Assembly (NCBI GenBank): GCA_002151545.1
Contig: CP021237.1
Span: 372,001-436,000 of the forward strand
DNA: 64,000 nucleotides
Origin: Sphingobacteriaceae bacterium GW460-11-11-14-LB5
Lineage (GTDB): Bacteria; Bacteroidota; Bacteroidia; Sphingobacteriales; Sphingobacteriaceae
Direction of reading: 5' to 3'
The translations under genes were made by a program, and so were the position numbers. The notes under the pieces are model-generated. The model did not search any database, was not told the origin of the DNA, and was given only the letters and a program-made list of their open reading frames with translations. Below, one piece after another: positions 28,433 through 36,251 of this stretch; position 1 is the stretch's first letter; each line of letters opens with the position of its first letter.

Positions 28433-28882
28433 AATGCTGTTATTTATATTTTTAATTAATATTTTGTGATTGTTTTGTAGATAAGACGCCACTATGGGCA
28501 AAACGTTGCAGCAGAAAATGCTCAATTATACCAACGCAGTGTAATTCTCGACGAACAGGTTTAAAAATCGGGCGAAAAGGAGTTCGTTTTTAGAGATCAT
28601 TCTGGTTCGGGCGAGAATTCTCCCAATGATTTGGGATCAACATGGTAATAATAGGGGCTATCAATAATTGCAGGGCAGACCTGAAATGATCAGCGGTACA
28701 ACGATGAATCTTGCATCCTGCCGTGATAACTTATGGTGAAAGTTATTTCAAAAGCGCTACGACTTTTAGATGGGATATATGTGCGCTGGTGGCAAACATT
28801 TTTTTATATTCCCTGTTTGTTTGAAAAGAGCTGATCTGAGGTTATAATTAATTAATAGATTTAGGCTTTAAAATTTAAATGA
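28433..28882. other. intergenic gap between DUF2807 gene and kaiC
   Basis: About 450 bases holding the divergent promoters. A near-palindrome GGGCGAGAATTCTCCC is seen at about 28608-28623, followed by an AT-rich leader with TTAATTAATAG just before kaiC. No gene, no repeat copy and no clear sigma-type promoter could be fixed by eye. Confidence 0.4.
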
Positions 28883-30631
28883 ATGGCTAAAGTAAAAAAG
28901 CAGTCGGAAACGCGCTCATCAGGTACAATTCCTAAAACACTTACTGGTATTTCCGGACTTGATGAAGTCACGCTGGGGGGACTACCCTCGGGAAGGCCTA
29001 CACTTGTCTGCGGCGAAGCGGGTTCTGGGAAAACACTTTTTTCCATAGAGTTCATCGTAAAAGGGGCACTGGATTATAACGAACCCGGCGTATTTATGGC
29101 TTTTGAGGAAAAAGCTGAAGAACTTAAAGCGAATGTAGCCTCACTCGGATTTGATCTGGATCGCTTAGAAAAGGATAAGAAAATAAAGTTGGATTATGTA
29201 CACATCGACCGTTCGGAAATAGAAGAGACCGGGGAATATGATCTGGAAGGACTTTTCATTCGTTTGGGTTATGCCATTGACAGTATAGGTGCTAAAAGAG
29301 TTGTGCTGGATACCATCGAGAACTTGTTTTCGGGGCTAAACAACGCTGCAATATTACGGGCAGAGATCAGGAGGCTTTTTCAGTTTCTAAAATCGAAAGG
29401 GGTTACTGCAATCATCACAGGGGAGCGCGGTGGAAATGGGCTCACCCGTCAGGGACTGGAAGAGTATGTGTCAGACTGTGTGATTTTACTTGACCATAGG
29501 ATTATTAACCAAATCTCCACCAGAAGGCTTAGGATTGTAAAATACCGCGGATCGGTTCATGGAACCAATGAGTACCCTTTCCTGATCGATGATGAAGGTA
29601 TCTCGGTACTTCCGGTTACCTCTTTGGAACTGAATCATGAGGTTTCTTCGAAAAGCTTATCTTCAGGTATTCCTGCACTTGACAAAATGCTGGGAAATTC
29701 TGGCTTTTATAAAGGAAGCAGTATATTGGTTTCAGGTACGGCTGGAACGGGCAAGACCAGTATAGCGGCCACATTCGCCAATTCTACCTGTGCGCGAGGC
29801 GAAAAATGTCTTTTCTTTGCTTTCGAAGAGTCCCCAAAACAAATTATCAGGAACATGCGCTCTATTGGTGTTGATCTTCAAAAACATGTAACCAAAGGGA
29901 CCCTGGAGTTTTATGCTTCACGCCCTACTTTATATGGCCTGGAGATGCATTTGGTGGCAATTCACAAGGCGATCAAAAAATTCAAACCCTCCGTGGTTGT
30001 GCTTGATCCGATCACTAACCTGATCACGATAGGATCTGTAAGTGAGGTGAAAACCATGCTTGTGCGTCTGATCGACTTTCTACAGGCTGAGCAGATTACG
30101 GTAATGTTTACCGCACTTACCCTCAATACTATCGTGAACGAACAAACCGACGAGGGTGTATCTTCGCTTGTTGATGCATGGTTATTGATCCGGGATATCG
30201 AGAGTAATGGGGAAAGAAACAGAGGCCTGTATATCATGAAATCAAGGGGCATGAAACATTCCAATCAGATTAGGGAATTTGTCATTACCGATCAGGGGCT
30301 TAACCTGATGGACGTATATCTTACCGAGGATGGTGTGCTTACCGGATCGGCAAGAGAGGCACGGGTATTGCTAGAACAAACCGGTGAAGTGATCCATGCA
30401 CAGGCAGTCAGCCGGAAAGACCGTGAACTGGAACGTAAGCGGAAAGTTTTGCAATCAAAGATTGAAAGTTTAAGGTCAGAATATGAATCTGCAGAAGAAG
30501 AGCTTAATAAAGTTTATGTAGAGGAGGCCTTAAAAAAACAGATTATGGGCGAAACCATAAGCAAAATTGCCGACATGCGCAGGGGAAATACGGGTAGAGA
30601 AGAACAAAATAGAAATAAAAAAAAGAAATAA
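28883..30631 (+). CDS. kaiC: KaiC-family tandem RecA-like ATPase
   Basis: 582 residues; the cyanobacterial clock KaiC has 519. Both ATPase halves are intact. CI has Walker A GEAGSGKT (44-51) and tandem catalytic Glu75-Glu76; CII has Walker A GTAGTGKT (285-292) and the FEES glutamates. The CII phosphorylation segment reads GVSSLVDAW, so the Ser431-Thr432 pair of Synechococcus KaiC corresponds to Ser427-Ser428 here. The end differs: instead of the short A-loop tail there is a charged coiled-coil extension (RKDRELERKRKVLQSKIESL) and a Lys/Arg-rich end. No kaiA is present. It heads a four-gene operon (next stop/start gap 3 bases) with two kaiB genes and a histidine kinase. Probably a phosphorylating timer or stress switch; oscillation is not implied. 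Confidence 0.93.
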   Translation: MAKVKKQSETRSSGTIPKTLTGISGLDEVTLGGLPSGRPTLVCGEAGSGKTLFSIEFIVKGALDYNEPGVFMAFEEKAEELKANVASLGFDLDRLEKDKKIKLDYVHIDRSEIEETGEYDLEGLFIRLGYAIDSIGAKRVVLDTIENLFSGLNNAAILRAEIRRLFQFLKSKGVTAIITGERGGNGLTRQGLEEYVSDCVILLDHRIINQISTRRLRIVKYRGSVHGTNEYPFLIDDEGISVLPVTSLELNHEVSSKSLSSGIPALDKMLGNSGFYKGSSILVSGTAGTGKTSIAATFANSTCARGEKCLFFAFEESPKQIIRNMRSIGVDLQKHVTKGTLEFYASRPTLYGLEMHLVAIHKAIKKFKPSVVVLDPITNLITIGSVSEVKTMLVRLIDFLQAEQITVMFTALTLNTIVNEQTDEGVSSLVDAWLLIRDIESNGERNRGLYIMKSRGMKHSNQIREFVITDQGLNLMDVYLTEDGVLTGSAREARVLLEQTGEVIHAQAVSRKDRELERKRKVLQSKIESLRSEYESAEEELNKVYVEEALKKQIMGETISKIADMRRGNTGREEQNRNKKKK

Positions 30632-30634
30632 ATA

Positions 30635-30922
30635 GTGGGTAAAGCATACGAACTCCGGCTGTATGTAGCCGGTAAAACGAGTAAATCGGTAGCGGCACTG
30701 GAAAACCTGAAGAAGCTCTGCGAAGAACATCTGAAGGGAAAATATAGCATTGAGGTGATCGACCTTTTGGAAAAACCACAACTGGCTGAAGGTGATCAGA
30801 TATTTGCAATTCCGACACTGGTGAAAAAAGTGCCTGAACCCGTTCGCAAAATTATAGGTGACCTTTCAAATGAGGAAAAGGTTTTAGTGGGACTGGATAT
30901 ACGTACAAAGGTTAATAATTAA
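30635..30922 (+). CDS. kaiB: KaiB-like protein, first copy
   Basis: 95 residues with the thioredoxin-like KaiB pattern: [20 protein letters not shown], then [20 protein letters not shown] and [20 protein letters not shown]. The start is a GTG at 30635, three bases after the kaiC stop; no ATG is available nearby. In the cyanobacterial clock KaiB changes fold and binds the CI ring of KaiC. Here it is expected to bind the neighbouring KaiC. It shares its stop with the next start (TAATG). Confidence 0.9.
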   Translation: MGKAYELRLYVAGKTSKSVAALENLKKLCEEHLKGKYSIEVIDLLEKPQLAEGDQIFAIPTLVKKVPEPVRKIIGDLSNEEKVLVGLDIRTKVNN

Positions 30923-31239
30923 TGATGTCTACAGGAAATCCAGATCATCCAGATAGTACCCCAAGCGCAGAATTTTTTTCGCTTAGGCTTTTCATTGCAG
31001 GTGCATCACCGGTTTCCGCAAGGGCCATTGTTAATATCCGTGCAATCTGCGAGGAATTTATTGCCGGCAGGTACGAGCTGGATATTATTGATGCACATCA
31101 GCAACCCTTACTGGTACAGCATGAGGACGTTACCGCCATTCCAATGTTGATCAAAAAATCTCCTCTTCCTACCAGAAAGCTTATCGGTGATTGTTCCGAT
31201 CGTGAAAAAGTATTGAAGGGCTTGGGTATCAGGTATTAA
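30922..31239 (+). CDS. KaiB-like protein, second copy
   Basis: 105 residues, the same fold as its neighbour: FSLRLFIAGASPVSARAIVN, YELDIIDAHQQPLLVQHEDV, TAIPMLIKKSPLPTRKLIGD. It carries a short extra N-terminus (about 15 residues, Ser/Pro-rich). The start ATG overlaps the previous stop by one base, so translation is likely coupled. The two copies are clearly diverged, which points to separate roles (for example one binding KaiC, the other the kinase), though this is inference. The next gene begins 3 bases later. Confidence 0.88.
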   Translation: MMSTGNPDHPDSTPSAEFFSLRLFIAGASPVSARAIVNIRAICEEFIAGRYELDIIDAHQQPLLVQHEDVTAIPMLIKKSPLPTRKLIGDCSDREKVLKGLGIRY

Positions 31240-31242
31240 ATT

Positions 31243-33012
31243 ATGCAGAAGACAAGTGAACATATTCAGCTTGAACGTGCCTATGAGGAACTTCGTCTCC
31301 AGCTGGAAGAAGCGAACGATATCATCCAGGCCATCCGCTCGGGGGAAGTTGATGCCCTGATTGTAAATGGTGAAGATGGACATCAGCTCTTCACGCTCAA
31401 GAGTGCTGATCATACCTACCGGATTTTTATCGAACAGATGACCGAAAGCGCACTCACCCTTGATGGGTTTGCTCGGATATTGTATTGCAATTCGCAGCTG
31501 GCCAGGCTTTTAGAACTACCTTTAGAAAAAGTTATCGGCCGAAACTTTTTGACATTTTTTTCAAGAGAAGACCAGGCGATTGTACAAGAGCTGATTAATA
31601 GTGCCTGGCAGGCAGATACTAAGGCAGAAATCAATATTATAAGCAGTTCAGGCATCTATTTGTCCGTACAGCTTTCTTTGAAAGTGCTTAATCTTGATGA
31701 AGGTACCGCGCTAAGTGTCATTGTTACTGATCTGAGTGAGTTGAAGAAAAACCAACTGCTTTTAGAAACCAGGAATAAGGAGCTTGAAGCAGCAAGAAGA
31801 ACGGCTGATGAACTTAATGAAAATCTTGAAAATACCGTTAGGCTAAGGACAAGAGAACTGGAAGCGATCAATGAAGAGCTCGCGGCAGTTAATGATCTTC
31901 AGACAGAAATCAACGATAAACTCAATGATGCACTTCACGCCTTAAAGGAAAGTGAAGATAACCTGCAATCGGCCTTCGATGCCGCTGAGCTGGGTAGTTG
32001 TAACCTGGATATTAAAACAGGACGGGCAGAAGTGTCACAAAGATTCAGGGAACTTTGCGGCATGCCTTTGGAAGAAGAGGTGAACCGGGCAATGGTGCTG
32101 GCTTGCGTTGATACCGAATACCTTTCCGATCTCGAGCAGGCTTTTCAGGATTGTATCAATCTTAGAAAACCATTGGATTATACCTATCCGATCAGGCAGC
32201 TTATTTCAGGCGAGCGCCGTTGGGTAAGAATAGTTGGCAAGGCTAAAAAAGGCAGTAATGGCGATTTTGACAGCATTTATGCCGTGCTGATGGATGTAAC
32301 AGATCAAAAACGCGATGAACAGCGGAAGAATGACTTTATTGCAATGGTGAGCCACGAACTTAAAACACCGCTTACTTCCATGAAAGGTTATATCCAGGTT
32401 ATGCAACTGAAAGCCAGAGGTAATCAGAATGGCTTTGAAGATAAAGCCCTGCAGCGAGCTGAACGCCAGGTGAATAAAATGACAAGCATGATCAATGGTT
32501 TCCTTAACCTGTCACGTCTGGAGTCAGGCAAAATGTTGATGGATTTTCAGCCCGTAGAAATGTCTGTACTGCTTGAAGAAGTGCTTGAAGAATATATGGC
32601 CACAGTAAACAGCCATAACATAAAATTTGCCTTCCAGCCAGGGTTTTTTGTGAGCGTGGATAGAGACAAGCTTGGACATGTGGTTAATAACCTGATCAGC
32701 AACGCGGTGAAATACTCACCTGTGGATAGTGAAATAAGTGTAGACTGTTATCTTGAAGGTGAGACTGCCGTATTCCGGATTAAGGATCATGGAATGGGAA
32801 TAGATGAAAACGATATTCCAAAGCTTTTCGAACGGTTTTACCGGGTAGAAAGTAACCGGATGAGCACTGTTGCCGGTTTTGGAATAGGACTTTATCTGTC
32901 TGCGGAGATTATTCACAGACATGGCGGGAAGATATGGGCAGAAAGCCAGATAGGAAAGGGATCTGTTTTTTATTTTAGCTTGCCTTTAATTAATTCTTCC
33001 ATAAACCTTTAG
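31243..33012 (+). CDS. PAS-domain sensor histidine kinase of the kai operon
   Basis: 589 residues, soluble, no membrane segment. Order: N-terminal coiled coil (LERAYEELRLQLEEANDIIQ), PAS domain 1 (about 50-165; YRIFIEQMTESALTLDG), a long coiled coil (about 168-235), PAS domain 2 with PAC motif (about 240-350; WVRIVGKAKKG, YAVLMDVTDQKR). HisKA follows with His371 in MVSHELKTPLTSM, then HATPase with NLISNAVKYS, DHGMGI and GFGIGLYLS. No receiver or DNA-binding domain is attached and no regulator lies nearby. The cyanobacterial output kinase SasA has a KaiB-like domain at its N-terminus. Here that domain is missing but two separate kaiB-like genes stand beside it. Confidence 0.92.
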   Translation: MQKTSEHIQLERAYEELRLQLEEANDIIQAIRSGEVDALIVNGEDGHQLFTLKSADHTYRIFIEQMTESALTLDGFARILYCNSQLARLLELPLEKVIGRNFLTFFSREDQAIVQELINSAWQADTKAEINIISSSGIYLSVQLSLKVLNLDEGTALSVIVTDLSELKKNQLLLETRNKELEAARRTADELNENLENTVRLRTRELEAINEELAAVNDLQTEINDKLNDALHALKESEDNLQSAFDAAELGSCNLDIKTGRAEVSQRFRELCGMPLEEEVNRAMVLACVDTEYLSDLEQAFQDCINLRKPLDYTYPIRQLISGERRWVRIVGKAKKGSNGDFDSIYAVLMDVTDQKRDEQRKNDFIAMVSHELKTPLTSMKGYIQVMQLKARGNQNGFEDKALQRAERQVNKMTSMINGFLNLSRLESGKMLMDFQPVEMSVLLEEVLEEYMATVNSHNIKFAFQPGFFVSVDRDKLGHVVNNLISNAVKYSPVDSEISVDCYLEGETAVFRIKDHGMGIDENDIPKLFERFYRVESNRMSTVAGFGIGLYLSAEIIHRHGGKIWAESQIGKGSVFYFSLPLINSSINL

Positions 33013-33027
33013 GCTTAAATCATAGCA

Positions 33028-33777
33028 CTAAAATTTAATTGATAGTTTCTCCGAAACAAGAATATTGTTTTTGTAGTACTCGAAAAACCAGCTTCCATTC
33101 TTTTTTAAAACGACGCCATTTGCACTCCCATTATTCGAAATATAACAATCCTCTGCTGAAGTTTTGAGTAAGGTCATTACAATTTTAGGCGTCGCGTCTA
33201 TCAGTTGATAGCCATTGCTGATGGGTTGTGCATATAATAATCCTTCTTGTTGTTCTGTTTTGACAGCTACTGGCTCATTAACGGGTACAGGGGCGGTTTT
33301 AGCTGCTGTATTTACCGTGGCTGGTGCCGGGCTGGTAACCACAGTCGGGTTGCCCGCTATATATTTAAAATCGTTGAAGGAGGTGAAAGCATCTCTCAGC
33401 GCCAGATTATACGAAGTTTCATATTCTTTTTCCCTGCTTTTGCCTGCCTTGCTTTTGATCACTACAGCGCCCTTACAATCTTTAAGCAAAAGCGTAAGGT
33501 TGGTCACAAACATGCTGTTGTTTTCCTGCAGTTCTACAATCAGGGCCTTGCATCTATCGCCTGCAATTTCTTCAGGTATCTCCGAATTATCAAAATATAC
33601 CGTAAAACCTTTCTCCTCAAAAAATGACTTGGTCAGGGTATTTAAGCCATATTGATTAACCTGCTTTAAAAAATTGAATTTCTCGGGCACGATAATGTAT
33701 TTGTAATTGCCTGCATTAGACTGTGCCTGTACAGAAAAAGAGATGGCTAAAAGGATAATAAAAAGATACCTTTTCAT
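33028..33777 (-). CDS. hypothetical secreted protein
   Basis: 249 residues from the ATG at 33777, chosen because the signal peptide begins there (KRYLFIILLAISFSVQAQ). The N-terminal domain has alternating strands and helices (YKYIIVPEKFNFLKQVNQYG; FFEEKGFTVYFDN; CKALIVELQENNSMFVTNLT) followed by a Pro/Ala/Val-rich linker (about 150-185). A short C-terminal beta domain follows (ISNNGSANGVVLKKNGSWFF). The composition suggests a periplasmic or outer-membrane-associated protein. The family is seen in Bacteroidota, but its function is unknown to me. It is convergent with the kai operon (15 bases between stops). Confidence 0.75.
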   Translation of the reverse strand: MKRYLFIILLAISFSVQAQSNAGNYKYIIVPEKFNFLKQVNQYGLNTLTKSFFEEKGFTVYFDNSEIPEEIAGDRCKALIVELQENNSMFVTNLTLLLKDCKGAVVIKSKAGKSREKEYETSYNLALRDAFTSFNDFKYIAGNPTVVTSPAPATVNTAAKTAPVPVNEPVAVKTEQQEGLLYAQPISNGYQLIDATPKIVMTLLKTSAEDCYISNNGSANGVVLKKNGSWFFEYYKNNILVSEKLSIKF

Positions 33778-33866
33778 AACGGTTAATGGAGTTTGGATAA
33801 GATTCCGCCTCAATTTATAGAATGAAACGGAGAAAATCAAATTTTATGCTCCACATCCAATATTAT

Positions 33867-34030
33867 CTAGAAATTAGCTGCAGATTTGTTATCATTGAGC
33901 TGGCCAAATATCTTATTGACATGAAAATCATCCAAACCAACCAGAAAACCCATCTGTTTAAAGAAATCGTAATACGGTATTGAGGCTTCATTGCTCGCCG
34001 CTAACCCACCATACAAATTAAATGTTGATC
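33867..34030 (-). pseudogene. possible 3' relic of an unidentified gene
   Basis: A minus-strand frame with no start codon reads about 54 residues ending in a TAG, with protein-like composition (FNLYGGLAASNEASIPYYDF and FLVGLDDFHVNKIFGQL). The frame runs backwards into the start of the GH97 gene, where it no longer looks coding. It may be the surviving 3' end of a displaced gene. I do not recognise the family and the stretch is short enough to be chance. Confidence 0.3.
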
Positions 34031-34052
34031 CCGATCGCACAGACAAAATAAC

Positions 34053-35939
34053 ATGAATAAGTTTCTTACCATACTGTTTTTGATAACACTAAGCCGGTTT
34101 GTACAGGCAAAAGAAGTTAAGATTTTGAGCCCGGACAAAAAAATACTGGTGACCCTCAATACAGAAATGCATAATAAATCTGCATTAAACTATAGTGTTA
34201 TGTTTCAGGGAAGTGTAATAATCGCTGCATCACCGCTTGGGCTTGAACTTGAAGGAGAAGATCCTTTGTCTGCTCATCTGGAAATTGTTTCAGTTAGCCA
34301 AAAACTAGTGAATGATACCTGGAAACCGGTTTACGGAGAGAAAAATATATATGCTGATCACTATAGGGGACTAACCATCCGGTTTAAGGAGAATACAAAA
34401 CCTTTTCGTTCTTTTTCGATGGATTTTCGCTTATATAATGAAGGATTGGCCTTTCAATATAACATCGATAACAAGAAACCGGTAACGATTACCCGTGAGC
34501 TTACTGGTTTTCAATTTACCCGGGATCATGCTTCGTGGATAGCCAGGGAGTCGCAGGCAAGTTATACCAGGGAGCGTGTGAGCAAAACACCAAACGGTAC
34601 TGAGCGTCCTTATGTGATTGAAATCGATCCAAAATGTGTGGTAGCATTGGGTGAGGCTGCTTTAACTGACTATGCACAAATGAAATTTGACCGTTCTCCA
34701 AAAGACAGCTTGTTGATAACAGCAGCACTAAAAGGAAAATCGGTTTTTGATAGCAGTTTTTCAACACCTTGGCGTTATGTAATGATTGCAGAATCACCAG
34801 GCAGACTATTAGAAAATAACTATTTCATACTAAACTTAAATAAACCATCTTCATTGAAGGATGTATCTTGGATAAAACCTGGAAAGGTAATCCGCGAGGT
34901 CACTTTAACAACAGCTGGAGGCAAGGCCTGCATAGATTTTGCTGCCAAACATCATCTCCAGTATATAGAGTTTGATGCCGGCTGGTATGGTCACGAATAT
35001 GATAACGCATCCAGCGCGCTTGCCGTAAATGTAGACGCTTCAAGGTCTCCAGGTCCATTGGATCTAAAGGAAGTTATTGCTTATGGAAAAAGCAAAGGTG
35101 TTGGGGTAATCCTCTATGTCAATCAAAGAGCGTTAACAAAACAGATCGATACAATCCTGCCTCTGTATAAATCCTGGGGCGTGGCAGGATTAAAATATGG
35201 CTTTGTAAATGTAAATTCACAGCAGAATATGAAATGGCTTCATGAGGCCATCAAAAAAGCAGCAAATCATCAACTGATGCTGGATATTCACGACGATTAC
35301 CGCCCAACAGGTTATTCGAGGACTTATCCGAATTTAATGACCCAGGAGGGCGTGCGTGGTGATGAAGAAAGTCCTGATAGCAAACAGGCATTAAGCACCA
35401 TGTTTACCCGGATGCTGGCTGGTGCTGCCGATGCTACAAATTGTTATTTTGCGCCAAGGGTAGATCAAATGGGCTCGCATGCCTCGCAAATGGCGAAAGC
35501 AATCTGTTTATATAGCCCATGGCAATTCGTTTATTGGTATGACCGTCCTGCTGATGCACCCAGGGCTAAGGGAGGGGCAGGATCGGCCGCCTCCGTAATA
35601 GATGAAATACCTGATCTTAGTTTTTATGATGCTTTGCCAACCGTTTGGGATGATACCAGGGTATTCGATGGGAAGATAGGTGAATACGGTACTATAGCCA
35701 GAAAAAATGGAAACGATTGGTACCTGGGTACAATGACCGATCAATCAAGAAGTTTCACTTTACCGCTTAATTTTCTAGACAGAAAAACAAAATACGAAGC
35801 CACGATTTATACCGATGATTCTTCACTACAAACGGCCACAAAAATTCTGATCAGGAAAATAGAGGTAAATTCTTCAACCGTGCTGTCGTTTGATTTAAAA
35901 GCAAAAGGTGGAGAGGCTGTTATTTTCAGGGCATTATAA
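34053..35939 (+). CDS. glycoside hydrolase family 97 protein with atypical active site
   Basis: 628 residues with a signal peptide (about 1-19). The N-terminal GH97 super-sandwich (about 22-270; VKILSPDKKILVTLNTEMHN) is followed by the TIM barrel (about 280-540; YIEFDAGWYG, PTGYSRTYPNLMTQEGVRGD) and a C-terminal beta domain. GH97 has two mechanisms. Retaining members carry an Asp nucleophile in a KVDF-type strand; inverting SusB-type members carry Glu in an HEP-type motif. Here the first site reads KYGF with Gly383 (as in inverting members), but the second reads HDDY with Asp414-Asp415 instead of HE. Glu432 in TQEGVRG is kept. The mechanism is therefore not predictable. The gene lies about 310 bases ahead of the cytochrome module. 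Confidence 0.9.
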   Translation: MNKFLTILFLITLSRFVQAKEVKILSPDKKILVTLNTEMHNKSALNYSVMFQGSVIIAASPLGLELEGEDPLSAHLEIVSVSQKLVNDTWKPVYGEKNIYADHYRGLTIRFKENTKPFRSFSMDFRLYNEGLAFQYNIDNKKPVTITRELTGFQFTRDHASWIARESQASYTRERVSKTPNGTERPYVIEIDPKCVVALGEAALTDYAQMKFDRSPKDSLLITAALKGKSVFDSSFSTPWRYVMIAESPGRLLENNYFILNLNKPSSLKDVSWIKPGKVIREVTLTTAGGKACIDFAAKHHLQYIEFDAGWYGHEYDNASSALAVNVDASRSPGPLDLKEVIAYGKSKGVGVILYVNQRALTKQIDTILPLYKSWGVAGLKYGFVNVNSQQNMKWLHEAIKKAANHQLMLDIHDDYRPTGYSRTYPNLMTQEGVRGDEESPDSKQALSTMFTRMLAGAADATNCYFAPRVDQMGSHASQMAKAICLYSPWQFVYWYDRPADAPRAKGGAGSAASVIDEIPDLSFYDALPTVWDDTRVFDGKIGEYGTIARKNGNDWYLGTMTDQSRSFTLPLNFLDRKTKYEATIYTDDSSLQTATKILIRKIEVNSSTVLSFDLKAKGGEAVIFRAL

Positions 35940-36251
35940 AAATAGCCGATTACGATACCATTTGGTTTTACACCTGCAAAAAAAACATAAGTAATTGTCA
36001 AATTACTTGTAGTGGGGCGCCCATTATATTTGAACCTTTATAAAATTAAGAATACCGGATGTTTTTTCTTTGGCATTTATGCTGCTAATAAAGATTGCAA
36101 GTTTTTGAGCTTACCGTGCTGTTTTATAGTAAGATAGTCCATTGTAATGAGTAGGATAATCCATTGTGTTAATCGTTTTAGTTATTTATTATTATACCAG
36201 CCCTACCGATGATCATCTCATCAGCGAGGACCGAAACCAAATATAATCAGT
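35940..36251. other. intergenic gap before the cytochrome module
   Basis: No gene is seen. TATATTTG at 36025-36032 fits the Bacteroidota -7 element (TAnnTTTG), but no well-spaced TTTG -33 partner is present, so a promoter here is only possible. Confidence 0.35.

Noticed and set aside
36025..36032. TATATTTG as promoter of the cytochrome operon
   Set aside because: It fits the -7 element alone, but no suitably spaced -33 TTTG is present and it lies more than 200 bases from the gene.
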